NCBI GenBank assembly: GCA_963841325.1
Contig: CAWJBZ010000007.1
Span: 1-64,000 of the forward strand
DNA length: 64,000 nt
DNA from: CAVPPA01 sp963841325
GTDB taxonomy: Bacteria; Patescibacteriota; Saccharimonadia; Saccharimonadales; UBA4665
Reading direction: 5' to 3'
The first letter of the stretch is position 1, and each line of letters begins with the position of its first letter. The position numbers were made by a program, and so were the translations under genes. Below, piece by piece: positions 16,270-24,776 of the stretch. The notes under the pieces were generated by a model. That model ran no database searches. It was not told where the DNA came from and saw only the letters and a list, made by a program, of their open reading frames with translations.

Positions 16270-16671
16270 TTATCGCTTAGTAAATTGACGCTTTTTACGA
16301 GCCCCTAATAAACCGAATTTTTTACGTTCTTTATCACGTGGGTCTCTAGTTAATAGATCAGCACGTTTTAGTGTGCTTCGATAATCTTCGTTCATTAAGC
16401 TTAAAGCCTTAGCTATGCCTAATCTTATTGCTTCTGCTTGACCATCAGGTCCTCCACCACTTACTCGAACGGACAAATCAAACTTATTATTATCTAAATC
16501 CAATAAGGAGAACGGTGCTAATAATTTGGTTTGGATATATTTACTATTAATAAAATAATCACTAGCCGGTTTACTATTCACCGTTACTATACCTTTACCG
16601 CCACTTAACCTGACTCGAGCTGTAGCTGTTTTCCTTCTTCCTAAAGCATAGAAATAATTATTTTTAGTCAT
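16270..16671 (-). CDS. rpsI: 30S ribosomal protein S9
   Basis: S9 sits in the 30S head, and its C-terminal tail reaches the P-site tRNA. The 133-aa protein has YALGRRKTATARVRL at the start, GGGPDGQAEAIRLGIA in the middle and the basic tail ending KKRQFTKR with the conserved final Lys-Arg. It is the last gene of the rplM-rpsI pair; its start is 4 nt after rplM. Confidence 0.98.
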   Translation of the reverse strand: MTKNNYFYALGRRKTATARVRLSGGKGIVTVNSKPASDYFINSKYIQTKLLAPFSLLDLDNNKFDLSVRVSGGGPDGQAEAIRLGIAKALSLMNEDYRSTLKRADLLTRDPRDKERKKFGLLGARKKRQFTKR

Positions 16672-16675
16672 GCCT

Positions 16676-17113
16676 TCATGTTTCCTTCAATGACATTGAT
16701 TCTGGCTTTTGAGCCTGATGATTATGTTCGTTGCTGCTATAAATTTTCAATCTAGATAAACGTTCTTCGCGCAATCGATTGACTGGCAACATACCCCTAA
16801 TCGATCGATATATTACCGTTGTCGTATCAATCTTGAGTTGTTCAGCTAAAGACCGTTGTGATAAACCGCCAGCATGACCACTGTGATGATAGTATTTTTT
16901 TTGTTCTGGTTTATCACCGGTTACAATTAGGTCTTTGGCATTAATTACAATTACATAATCTCCACAGTCAATATGTGAAGTAAACTGTGGTTTATGTTTC
17001 CCGATTAACAAACTGGCCGCTTTACTTGATAAACGACCTAAGGTTACTTCTGAAGCGTCTAATATGTACCATTTGCGCTTTATTTCGGATGGTTTGGCGC
17101 TATAAGTCTTCAT
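16676..17113 (-). CDS. rplM: 50S ribosomal protein L13
   Basis: L13 is an early 50S assembly protein. The 145-aa sequence has KWYILDASEVTLGRLSSKAA, then YVIVINAKDLIVTGDK and YYHHSGHAGGL, all family hallmarks. It overlaps the end of rplQ by 4 nt (ATGA), so the rplM-rpsI pair is fused here to the alpha operon. The C-terminal ~10 residues are a short extension. Confidence 0.98.
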   Translation of the reverse strand: MKTYSAKPSEIKRKWYILDASEVTLGRLSSKAASLLIGKHKPQFTSHIDCGDYVIVINAKDLIVTGDKPEQKKYYHHSGHAGGLSQRSLAEQLKIDTTTVIYRSIRGMLPVNRLREERLSRLKIYSSNEHNHQAQKPESMSLKET

Positions 17114-17544
17114 TTTGCAATTTCCTTAGGTTTTGAGTCGGTGATATTTTCAGAGGTCGATTCAGTAGAAGTTTCAACAGGATGAATATCATCAACAAAG
17201 CTAATTCGAGCCATTTGAGCATTGTCTCCTTGTCGGATATTCGTTTTTTTAACTCTTAAATGACCACTAATACGTTTTTTAAGTTTGGGTGCAATTTCAT
17301 CAACTAATTTATGGGCGCTACCAACGGTTTGTAGCTCGTTAATGATTTGACGGCGTTGGTGTAAGTTACCTTTTTTAGCTTTAGTTATTAATTTTTCCAT
17401 ATAAGGAACAACTTCTTTAGCTTTAGGAAAGGTGGTTTCTATTGTTTCGTGTTGGATTAGCGAATCAGCCAGATTTTTCAATAAAGCCTGGCGTGGTCCG
17501 CTTTCTCGATGCAATTTACGACCGCGATAACCATGACGATGCAT
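17110..17544 (-). CDS. rplQ: 50S ribosomal protein L17
   Basis: L17 lines the area around the peptide exit tunnel. The 144-aa protein starts MHRHGYRGRKLHRESGPRQ, close to the family RKLGR start, with LLKNLADSLIQHETIETTFPKAKE in the core. The final ~30 residues are a Thr/Glu/Ser-rich extension. It follows rpoA by 3 nt. Confidence 0.97.
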   Translation of the reverse strand: MHRHGYRGRKLHRESGPRQALLKNLADSLIQHETIETTFPKAKEVVPYMEKLITKAKKGNLHQRRQIINELQTVGSAHKLVDEIAPKLKKRISGHLRVKKTNIRQGDNAQMARISFVDDIHPVETSTESTSENITDSKPKEIAK

Positions 17545-17547
17545 GTT

Positions 17548-18498
17548 TTATAGCTCCAATTCCACAAGTTTCTCTTTTACTTCATCAAGTGCCTTACTGC
17601 CAAAACCTTTAAGTTCTCGTAATTCTGATTCATTAAGGGCAAAAAGATCTCGAATGGTGTGAATATCATTATTAACTAAGGCATTTGCAGTTCTAGCTGA
17701 CAAATTTAGGTCTTCAATTGGTGTGTTAAGTATTGAAGAGTCATCGTTCTCTTTGTCATTCTCACCGGCTATCACACCGGCAGCTTCAGCTTCATCAGCT
17801 TCTGTAGAAACTCTAGTTTTACCAGCTAATGCAGTATATTGATTAACTAATATAGCCGAGGCTTCCTCAAATGCTTCACGAGGAGTAATCGAACCATTAG
17901 TGTCAACTGTGATCAATAGTTTTTCAAAGTCTGTAGCCTGTCCTACGCGGGTGTTTTCCACTTTATAACGAACACGAATAACTGGGCTAAACATGGCATC
18001 TAAGGCTATGTAATCGCTCGGTTTCTTTATGGATACTTCTTCTATTGTTCGATAACCACGTCCTATTTCAACGACAAGATCAATTATGAGTTTTCCTTTA
18101 CTATCATCGATAGTGGCGATTACATGATCGGGATTAACCACTTCTACGTCTGCATTAACGGTAATATCTTTAGCGGTAACAATGCCCGTACCCTGTTTGA
18201 CAATCCTCAACTCCTGAGGTTCGTCTCCATAAACTCGAAAATGGATTCCTTTTAGGTTTTGCATGATATCAACTACGTCTTCTTTAACACCTGATACAGT
18301 AGTAAACTCATGAGTAATACCTTCAATTTTAAAAGAACTAACAGATGCACCAGCAATGCTGGATAGTAACACTCTGCGTAATGAATTTCCTAAAGTGTTA
18401 CCGTAACCACCGTGTAGTGGTTCGATACTAAAGGTATTACTCGTTTGACTGTGTTCATCAACAGCGACAATACCTGGGGTAATAATCAAATTTGACAT
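17548..18498 (-). CDS. rpoA: DNA-directed RNA polymerase subunit alpha
   Basis: Alpha dimerises to scaffold RNA polymerase assembly. The 316-aa protein has the N-terminal domain with PLHGGYGNTLGNSLRRVLLSSI and the C-terminal domain (about 250-316) with TRTANALVNNDIHTIRDL and ELRELKGFGSKALDEV, which binds UP elements and regulators. A short acidic linker lies between. It sits in the usual place, between rpsD and rplQ. Confidence 0.98.
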   Translation of the reverse strand: MSNLIITPGIVAVDEHSQTSNTFSIEPLHGGYGNTLGNSLRRVLLSSIAGASVSSFKIEGITHEFTTVSGVKEDVVDIMQNLKGIHFRVYGDEPQELRIVKQGTGIVTAKDITVNADVEVVNPDHVIATIDDSKGKLIIDLVVEIGRGYRTIEEVSIKKPSDYIALDAMFSPVIRVRYKVENTRVGQATDFEKLLITVDTNGSITPREAFEEASAILVNQYTALAGKTRVSTEADEAEAAGVIAGENDKENDDSSILNTPIEDLNLSARTANALVNNDIHTIRDLFALNESELRELKGFGSKALDEVKEKLVELEL

Positions 18499-18516
18499 AC
18501 GCTTATTTTTCCTCCT

Positions 18517-19131
18517 TTAGCGCGAGTAATACTCGACAATTAATTGCTCATTGATATCAGGCTCTACATCTACTCGAGTCGGCAGACCCTTGATTTCAAC
18601 AGATACTTTTTTACGATTGACATTCAGCCATTCAGGTATGGTGTTTGGGGCTGGGCTAGTATCATCAAGTTTTTTAAAGTAATCATTTTTAGCACTATGT
18701 GGTCGCAACTGTAATTTATCTCCAATTTGCAGCCGAATCGATGGAATATCTACCCGACGCTCGTTTAACAAGAAATGACCATGTGTCATAAGCTGCCTTG
18801 CAGCTCGCCTAGAAGTCGCAAAACCAGCACGATATATAACGTTATCCGCTCTCCTTTCAAGAAATTTCAATAGATCATCACCAGATTGTCCATGACTACG
18901 CATGGCTTCTTTCATCAAATTACTAAATTGTCTTTCAAGTAATCCATATAGTCGTTTTACTTTTTGTTTTTCCCTGAGCTGCAAAGAATATTGACTTTCT
19001 TTACCATGCATAATTCGACCATGTTGACCGGGAGGAGACGATCGTTTAACCAATGCTTTATAGGCTTTAACGTGTAAAGCATAGCCTTCACGACGACTCA
19101 TTTTTACAATCGAACCGGTGTCTCTAGCCAT
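18517..19131 (-). CDS. rpsD: 30S ribosomal protein S4, cysteine-free
   Basis: S4 starts assembly of the 30S body and is an operon repressor in several bacteria. The 204-aa protein has the S4 RNA-binding domain (about 95-155) with ERRADNVIYRAGFATSRRAARQLMTHGHFL. The N-terminus lacks the Cys cluster found in zinc-binding S4 and keeps SSPPGQHG. It is 5 nt after rpsK and 18 nt before rpoA. Confidence 0.98.
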   Translation of the reverse strand: MARDTGSIVKMSRREGYALHVKAYKALVKRSSPPGQHGRIMHGKESQYSLQLREKQKVKRLYGLLERQFSNLMKEAMRSHGQSGDDLLKFLERRADNVIYRAGFATSRRAARQLMTHGHFLLNERRVDIPSIRLQIGDKLQLRPHSAKNDYFKKLDDTSPAPNTIPEWLNVNRKKVSVEIKGLPTRVDVEPDINEQLIVEYYSR

Positions 19132-19136
19132 TTTTT

Positions 19137-19568
19137 TTAGACTCTCCTTGACTTTCTTGGTCTAACTCCGCCATGAGGCATTCCAGTAACATCTTTAATA
19201 ACTTCGACATGAATATTTAAAGAATTCAGTACTCTTACTGCCGCATCTCTTCCTAAACCAACACCCTTTATAAATACATCTGTCTTAGTTAGCCCGTATT
19301 GTTGTTTGGCAATTTCTAGTGCTTTTTCAGCAGCAACTTGAGCGGCATAAGCGGTACCTTTTTTAGATCCTTTAAACCCACAAGATCCGGCACTAGCTGT
19401 AACTAAAACACTACCATTTGGATCGGTAACCGTTACGATTGTATTATTAAATGTTGCCAATATATGGACTTGCCCATAAGCGACAGATCTTTTGACTTTC
19501 CGTTTTTTAGGAGTAGTGCTAGTTGTAATATTTTCTGGAGCAGTTATTTCAGTAGCTGTTTCGGCCAT
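19137..19568 (-). CDS. rpsK: 30S ribosomal protein S11
   Basis: S11 is a platform protein near the decoding site. The 143-aa protein has an extra ~25-residue Thr/Pro-rich N-terminus and then the core with AYGQVHILATFNNTIVTVTD, GFKGSKKGTAYAAQ and the C-terminal GMPHGGVRPRKSRRV. It follows rpsM by 16 nt. Confidence 0.98.
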   Translation of the reverse strand: MAETATEITAPENITTSTTPKKRKVKRSVAYGQVHILATFNNTIVTVTDPNGSVLVTASAGSCGFKGSKKGTAYAAQVAAEKALEIAKQQYGLTKTDVFIKGVGLGRDAAVRVLNSLNIHVEVIKDVTGMPHGGVRPRKSRRV

Positions 19569-19584
19569 TATTAATCCTTATTCC

Positions 19585-19971
19585 TTAAGTCTTGGAGGGA
19601 GCTTTTCTAGCAGTCCCGCCAACCGTTACTCGGTGCCCGCGACGAGTCCGAGCATTAGTTCTGGTGCGTTGACCGCGTGTTGGTAAATTAAGTTTATGTC
19701 GTAATCCCCGATAAGAATTAATATCCTTTAATCGTTTAATATTACCGGTTACGATTTGCTGTAGTTCTCCCTCTACTAAATATTTTGCATTAATAACGTC
19801 TTGGATTCGAGAAATTTCAGCATCGGTTAAATTTTTTACCCGTATGTCTGATTTTACCTTTGCTTCGGATAATATATCCTGACTGATTTTTTGGCCAATA
19901 CCGTAAATATAAGTCAAAGCTATAATGACTTGCTTATTGCTAGGTATTGTTACGCCTGAAATTCTCGCCAT
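19585..19971 (-). CDS. rpsM: 30S ribosomal protein S13
   Basis: S13 contacts tRNAs and forms intersubunit bridges from the 30S head. The 128-aa protein starts MARISGVTIPSNKQVIIALTYI, has GIGQKISQDIL and YRGLRHKLNLPTRGQRT, and ends in the basic tail GTARKAPSKT. It is 4 nt downstream of rpmJ. Confidence 0.98.
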   Translation of the reverse strand: MARISGVTIPSNKQVIIALTYIYGIGQKISQDILSEAKVKSDIRVKNLTDAEISRIQDVINAKYLVEGELQQIVTGNIKRLKDINSYRGLRHKLNLPTRGQRTRTNARTRRGHRVTVGGTARKAPSKT

Positions 19972-19975
19972 AAAA

Positions 19976-20092
19976 CTAACCTTGCCTCTGCTTATGTTTA
20001 GGTTTTAGCTTATTTATAATAAAGACCCGGCCTTTACGTCGGACAATAATATCATCAGGACTAATTTTTTTAACACTGGCACGCACTTTCAT
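19976..20092 (-). CDS. rpmJ: 50S ribosomal protein L36, cysteine-free
   Basis: A 38-aa gene starting MKVRASVKKIS and ending KPKHKQRQG, unmistakably L36. The usual zinc ligands at positions 11, 14 and 27 (Cys) are Ser, Asp and Asn here; only His33 remains. It is therefore the zinc-independent form. An AAAGGAG box lies 11 nt upstream of the ATG. It sits between infA and rpsM, the standard bacterial place. Confidence 0.97.
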   Translation of the reverse strand: MKVRASVKKISPDDIIVRRKGRVFIINKLKPKHKQRQG

Positions 20093-20237
20093 GCGGATCA
20101 TTGCTCCTTTACTTTCGGTCAATGACACACTGCTTAATTAATTATTTAGAGAACGATACTAGGCATAGTCAGTTATACATTTATTTGGATGATCCAAAAA
20201 TGCGGCACTAACAAGTGCTAGTTTCCCTGGGAATGAT

Positions 20238-20459
20238 CTAACCTCGGCGATAGGTGATTCTACCCTTACTGAGATCGTAAGGAGTCAACTCAACCGTAAC
20301 GCTGTCTCCTGGTACAATACGTATAAAATGCTTACGCATTTTACCAGCGACATGAGCTATTATTCGATGGCCGTTTTCAAGTTCGACGCGAAACTGCGCT
20401 CCAGGGAGCGTTTCAACAACAGTTCCCGTCAATTCAATGACTTCTTTATTAACCGCCAT
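20238..20459 (-). CDS. infA: Translation initiation factor IF-1
   Basis: IF-1 blocks the A site during initiation. The 73-aa OB-fold protein runs from MAVNKEVIELTGTVVETLPG to LSKGRITYRRG, with the conserved GKMRKHFIRIVPGD segment. The ATG at 20459 gives the usual family length; an in-frame ATG five codons earlier adds nothing conserved. The upstream gene is secY: adk and map, which often separate them, are absent here. About 145 nt of non-coding DNA separates infA from rpmJ. Confidence 0.97.
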   Translation of the reverse strand: MAVNKEVIELTGTVVETLPGAQFRVELENGHRIIAHVAGKMRKHFIRIVPGDSVTVELTPYDLSKGRITYRRG

Positions 20460-20550
20460 AAAACAAGTTGTCATTATATCAGTAAAAACCTTAATCTGTA
20501 AAGTAGTTTTTAATAATTACTAAATTACTTTATTAAAAATAATATCTTAA

Positions 20551-22041
20551 TTATTTTGCTCGGTGAAAAGGTAGTAAACTAAACCGCCTTTTTTTTGGAT
20601 TTTCTACATCATTATCTTTCGTGTCAACAAAGAAGTCAGACTCACTATATTGATCATAGGTAACCATTAAAGCTCGTGATTCAACCGCTCGTAAAGTTTG
20701 TAAACTTACTGACACAAGAATTAATATACTTGTACCACCAATAGCAATACTGCTGCCTATAAAAATCTGGGCGATTATTGGGCAAAGGGCTAGCATACCA
20801 AGGCTCAGAGCACCAAATAACGTTAATCGATTAATAACATGGCTAAGATATTTTTCAGTATGCGATCCGGAGCGTACACCCTCAATAAAGCCACCCTGTT
20901 TTTGCAGGTTTTCGGCGATTTCATTAGCATTAAAGGCGATACTAGTGTAGAAAAAGGTAAACAAAAATACTAATAAGAAATATACAACCGGGTAGATAAA
21001 AGCTTCTAATCCTCTCTGATGAATTGTTGCTAGAGTTGGCGGCTGAAACCAGGTAGTTAAACTACTACCTAGATGCTGTAAACGTAAACTATGGGCATTT
21101 GTCAGTAACTGACCAGCAAAACTAGGTACGCTTAAAAATGCAACCGCAAAGATAATTGGAATCACGCCCGCAGTAACTAATTTTACAGGCAATGTAGTAG
21201 TTATACCTCCATAGGCACGATTACCTTGTACCCGTTTAGCATAATTGATAGTAATATTACGAGCTGCCTCATTAAGTTTTACAACCAACCACGTTAAGAA
21301 AATAGTGGCCAGAACAAATAGTGCTCCAATTAAAAGCGATTTTTTATCTAACGGGATAATATGACCTAGTATCTTAAAGCGATCGTTTTTACTCAAAAAA
21401 TCTCTACCAACAGTGGTAATGGTCTCTGGTAGTCGACTAATAATTCCTATGGTAATCACCAAGGAAATACCGTTCCCAAGACCTTGTTCAGTAACTAATT
21501 CACCCAACCACATCAGTAGCATTGAGCCGCCAGTAAGCGCTGACACCATAATTATCCATTGCAGAATCGAAGTGTGAGCCGTTATGTCTCCAACTCCACC
21601 GATTGTCTCGGCTGCTTGTCTGATTAGGAAAATAGATCCAATTGACTGGGCAATAGCTAACGGTAAAGTTAAGATCCTAGTGTATTGGTTTATTTTTTTC
21701 TGACCATATTCACCCTCTTTGTGCATCGCTTCTAATTGGGGAATAGCTTTGGTTAACATTTGCATAATAATTGATGCATTAATATACGGACCAAGTCCGG
21801 CAATCAAAATCGAAAAGTTGGCCATTGCACCACCACTTAACGTATTCATAAATCCAAGTAATTGAGGAGCGTTTGGAGAATTAAAATAATTATTTAATAC
21901 TTGACGAAGGGTTTGGGAGTCGCTAATGGGTACGGGAATTTCAACTAGAATCCGAAATATAATAATTATGCCAATAACAGCTAAGATACGTTTCCGCATA
22001 TCATGGTGACCCAGTGATCGTCCGATGATCTTCCAATTCAT
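20551..22041 (-). CDS. secY: Preprotein translocase subunit SecY
   Basis: SecY forms the protein-conducting channel. The 496-aa protein is longer than the usual ~430 aa and has about ten membrane helices. It shows the plug/TM2 region with GLGPYINASIIMQML, EQGLGNGISLVI in TM5, RVQGNRAYGG in a cytoplasmic loop and an ENLQKQGGFIEGVRSG region. Much of the extra length is in internal loops and a basic C-terminal tail. It follows rplO in the spc cluster. Confidence 0.98.
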   Translation of the reverse strand: MNWKIIGRSLGHHDMRKRILAVIGIIIIFRILVEIPVPISDSQTLRQVLNNYFNSPNAPQLLGFMNTLSGGAMANFSILIAGLGPYINASIIMQMLTKAIPQLEAMHKEGEYGQKKINQYTRILTLPLAIAQSIGSIFLIRQAAETIGGVGDITAHTSILQWIIMVSALTGGSMLLMWLGELVTEQGLGNGISLVITIGIISRLPETITTVGRDFLSKNDRFKILGHIIPLDKKSLLIGALFVLATIFLTWLVVKLNEAARNITINYAKRVQGNRAYGGITTTLPVKLVTAGVIPIIFAVAFLSVPSFAGQLLTNAHSLRLQHLGSSLTTWFQPPTLATIHQRGLEAFIYPVVYFLLVFLFTFFYTSIAFNANEIAENLQKQGGFIEGVRSGSHTEKYLSHVINRLTLFGALSLGMLALCPIIAQIFIGSSIAIGGTSILILVSVSLQTLRAVESRALMVTYDQYSESDFFVDTKDNDVENPKKRRFSLLPFHRAK

Positions 22042-22147
22042 AAACTTATATTTACCTCAACCTATAGTGTTTCCAATAATAAAATTCTTTAATCCAGTAT
22101 AACGTACTTTAGCTTTAGCTCTGTGAATTTAATAAATACTCTATATG

Positions 22148-22618
22148 TTAACTATTTTCGGTTTTCTGTGCACGCTTGTTTCGGGGTACAACCTCAAAAC
22201 TCCCGCCATTTTTTTGGATTATTTCAATTGCGCCAGAACTTGCAGCCTGTAATTTAACATTAACCGGTTTAGTTAGCTCTCCTTTACCTACGAGTATTTT
22301 TACTGATACATATGGACTACTTATCAAACCCTGCTTACTTAAAAAGTATGTATCTATAACATCGGATGCTATTTTTTCTAATTGTCCGGTAAAAATAGTT
22401 TCCTTTTTAGATCTCAAGCCAGTAAATCCACGAAGTTTTGGCAAAAGTTGCATAAGTGGGTTTTGTCCACCTTCAAAACCTGGGTGTTTTCTAAAACCCG
22501 TCCTTGAACCTTGTCCTTTAGTACCACGTCCAGCCGTTTTACCTTTACCACTAGCTATACCGCGCCCTAATCGTTTGCTGGATTGGTGTGGGTTCATTTT
22601 TAATTCGTTATATTTCAT
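22148..22618 (-). CDS. rplO: 50S ribosomal protein L15
   Basis: L15 is a 50S assembly protein with a long Gly-rich N-terminus. The 156-aa sequence has SKRLGRGIASGKGKTAGRGT, GFEGGQNPLMQLLPKLRGF and the C-terminal domain ending near FEVVPRNKRA. It overlaps rpsE by 11 nt. There is no room for rpmD (L30), which normally lies between them. Confidence 0.98.
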   Translation of the reverse strand: MKYNELKMNPHQSSKRLGRGIASGKGKTAGRGTKGQGSRTGFRKHPGFEGGQNPLMQLLPKLRGFTGLRSKKETIFTGQLEKIASDVIDTYFLSKQGLISSPYVSVKILVGKGELTKPVNVKLQAASSGAIEIIQKNGGSFEVVPRNKRAQKTENS

Positions 22619-23177
22619 CTTTTTTCACTTTCTTTTTTACTTGGATATCAGGCATTACAATATTATTTTTTTTATTTGATCTAATCCATTGATTAGCCGG
22701 CAATAATTTGTTTAAGGCTTTTATAGTAGCATAAGCTGTATTAGTTTTATTGCTTGACCCTAATGATTTACTTAAAGCATCTTTAACGCCAGCTATTTCC
22801 AGCATAGTTCGAACAACGCTACCAGCTATTAGACCGGTACCGGCGCTGGCGGGTTTTATTAAAATATGTGCGCCGGATTCTTTAGCTTCAATTTCATGAG
22901 GCAAAGTATTTTTATATAAAGGTATACGTATTAACTCTTTTTTAGCAACTTCAGTTGCTTTTGTAATAGCGGCAGTAACATCAGCACCTTTAGCTATTCC
23001 CATACCGACTCGACCTTTATGGTCTCCAATAACTACTAGGGCCCGAAATCGAAACCTTCGACCACCCTTAACAACCCGTGCTACACGATCTATATCTATG
23101 GTTCTTTCATCAAATTGTTTTTCTTCAGAATTCTCTTGAGTACGACGTACTCTTCTTTGTTGTTGCGAGTTAGCCAT
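22608..23177 (-). CDS. rpsE: 30S ribosomal protein S5
   Basis: S5 helps decoding fidelity and mRNA unwinding. The 189-aa protein has the N-terminal double-stranded RNA-binding domain with VKGGRRFRFRALVVIGD and GRVGMGIAKG, and a C-terminal domain with AGTGLIAGSVVRTMLE. The last 20 residues are a Lys-rich tail that overlaps rplO. It starts 1 nt before the rplR end region. Confidence 0.98.
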   Translation of the reverse strand: MANSQQQRRVRRTQENSEEKQFDERTIDIDRVARVVKGGRRFRFRALVVIGDHKGRVGMGIAKGADVTAAITKATEVAKKELIRIPLYKNTLPHEIEAKESGAHILIKPASAGTGLIAGSVVRTMLEIAGVKDALSKSLGSSNKTNTAYATIKALNKLLPANQWIRSNKKNNIVMPDIQVKKKVKKDEI

Positions 23178-23534
23178 TTAAAATACCAATCCTTCTTGAC
23201 GAGCCGCATCAGCTAACGCCTTGATTCGGCCATGGTATAAATGACTACCCCGGTCAAACACGACGTTTTTAATCTTCGCAGCTTTTGCCTTTTTAGCTAT
23301 TTCAGTACCTACCCAAATTGCTTTTTCAGTCATTGTCCCATTGACATCTTTTGCGCCAACCGTAGAAACATAAGCAATAGTTTTACTACTATCATCATCA
23401 ACTAATTGTGCTGTGATATGCGCATTACTTATAAAAATACTGAGTCTTGGTCTATCAGCAGTGCCAATAACTACGGCTCGAATGCGACGATGACGTAATA
23501 ACTGGTTATATAATTTATGGGTTATTTTTGGCAT
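23178..23534 (-). CDS. rplR: 50S ribosomal protein L18
   Basis: L18 binds 5S rRNA together with L5. The 118-aa protein starts MPKITHKLYNQLLRHRRIR, has RPRLSIFISNAHITAQLVDD and ends with FDRGSHLYHGRIKALADAAREG-type sequence, the family signature. It directly abuts rpsE. Confidence 0.98.
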   Translation of the reverse strand: MPKITHKLYNQLLRHRRIRAVVIGTADRPRLSIFISNAHITAQLVDDDSSKTIAYVSTVGAKDVNGTMTEKAIWVGTEIAKKAKAAKIKNVVFDRGSHLYHGRIKALADAARQEGLVF

Positions 23535-23543
23535 TATAATACC

Positions 23544-24083
23544 CTATTTTTCCTTACCAGTCTTACCGCTTTTACGTATAATTCTTTCGCCAACATATTT
23601 TATACCCTTACCTTTATATGGTTCAGGTTTCTTTAACGAACGAATTTCAGCTGATATTTGTCCAACTTGTTGTTTGTCAATCCCGCTTATAGTAATGATG
23701 TTTTGTTCTATGGTTGCATTAACTCCGTTTGGTATGTGATAAAAAACATCGTGCGATAAACCAAGATTAAATTTAAGATCAGTTCCTTGTTGACTTACCC
23801 GAAAACCGACACCATTTACTTCTAGCTTTTGGCTGTAACCCTTACTAACTCCGTCAATCATATTTTGTATTAATGATCTCATTAACCCGTGCTTGGCACG
23901 GATAGCGGCTTCTTCAGACTTTCGACTGACTATTAATTTATTAGCTTCTTGTTTAACGATTAAACCAGCTAATATAGATTGTATTAAAGTACCCTTAGTG
24001 CCAACCACAGTAATTTCTTGCTGATTAACATTAACAGTTACGCCAACCGGTATAATAATTGGTAATTTTCCTATTCGGCTCAT
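23544..24083 (-). CDS. rplF: 50S ribosomal protein L6
   Basis: L6 lies near the sarcin-ricin loop. The 179-aa protein has the two repeated beta-rich domains and the C-terminal signature PEPYKGKGIKYVGERIIRKSG. It is 9 nt after rpsH and 9 nt before rplR. Confidence 0.98.
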   Translation of the reverse strand: MSRIGKLPIIIPVGVTVNVNQQEITVVGTKGTLIQSILAGLIVKQEANKLIVSRKSEEAAIRAKHGLMRSLIQNMIDGVSKGYSQKLEVNGVGFRVSQQGTDLKFNLGLSHDVFYHIPNGVNATIEQNIITISGIDKQQVGQISAEIRSLKKPEPYKGKGIKYVGERIIRKSGKTGKEK

Positions 24084-24092
24084 ATATATTAC

Positions 24093-24497
24093 CTAATAAA
24101 CCTCACAGATTAATTCACCACCGATGCGTTGTTGGCGAGCATTATCATCAGTCATTATGCCTTTTGACGTCGAAACAATAACTAAACCACGGCCGCGTTT
24201 AACTGGTTTTATTTCCTGAGCTCTCACATAAAGTCTTCGGCCGGGAGTGCTCAAACGAGTAATTTCGGTTATCCTAGGGCTACTTTGTTGGTCATGCAAA
24301 ACAATAGTTAAAGTTTTTGATGATTTTTCACCATTTATTCGAATTTCATTAATAAAATTATTATCTTTTAATATATTAGCTATAGCAGCTTTAAGATTTG
24401 AATAAGGTAAGTTAACTTCAGCTTTTCGGATAGCTACAGCATTACGAATGCGCGTTAACATGTCTGCTATTGGATCGGTAGATACTTTATTTGCCAT
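24093..24497 (-). CDS. rpsH: 30S ribosomal protein S8
   Basis: S8 organises the central domain of 16S rRNA and, in E. coli, represses the spc operon. The 134-aa protein starts with DPIADMLTRIRNAVA and ends with the conserved GLVIVSTSKGIMTDDNARQQRIGGELIC. It lies 9 nt from both rpsN and rplF. Confidence 0.98.
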   Translation of the reverse strand: MANKVSTDPIADMLTRIRNAVAIRKAEVNLPYSNLKAAIANILKDNNFINEIRINGEKSSKTLTIVLHDQQSSPRITEITRLSTPGRRLYVRAQEIKPVKRGRGLVIVSTSKGIMTDDNARQQRIGGELICEVY

Positions 24498-24506
24498 CTT
24501 AACTCC

Positions 24507-24776
24507 TTACCAACTAGCCTTTGTAACGCCAGGTATTTCGCCTTTTGAGGCGTGTTCACGAAAACTAATTCTACTTAAACCGAATTGACGCATATAACCG
24601 TGTGGGCGTCCAGTTTCAATGCAACGATTTTTTAATCTGGTCGGCGAAGAATTTCGGGGTAGTTTTGCTAAACCTTCAAAATCGCCTAGAGATTTTAATT
24701 CAGCTCTTTTGGCCGCGTATTTTTTGACCATAATTTGACGATTTTGATCACGAATAATATTTGATTTTTTAGCCAT
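24507..24776 (-). CDS. rpsN: 30S ribosomal protein S14, zinc-independent long form
   Basis: The 89-aa length and the single Cys in RLKNRCIETGRPHGYMR identify the C-minus (long) form; the zinc form is ~61 aa with CxxC pairs. It ends with GLSRISFREHASKGEIPGVTKASW, the usual S14 tail. Its start overlaps rplE by one base. Confidence 0.98.
   Translation of the reverse strand: MAKKSNIIRDQNRQIMVKKYAAKRAELKSLGDFEGLAKLPRNSSPTRLKNRCIETGRPHGYMRQFGLSRISFREHASKGEIPGVTKASW

Noticed and set aside
20205..20218. GCACT/AGTGC hairpin between infA and rpmJ
   Set aside because: The stem is only 5 bp and no good T-tract follows on the minus strand; not called as terminator or CIRCE relic.
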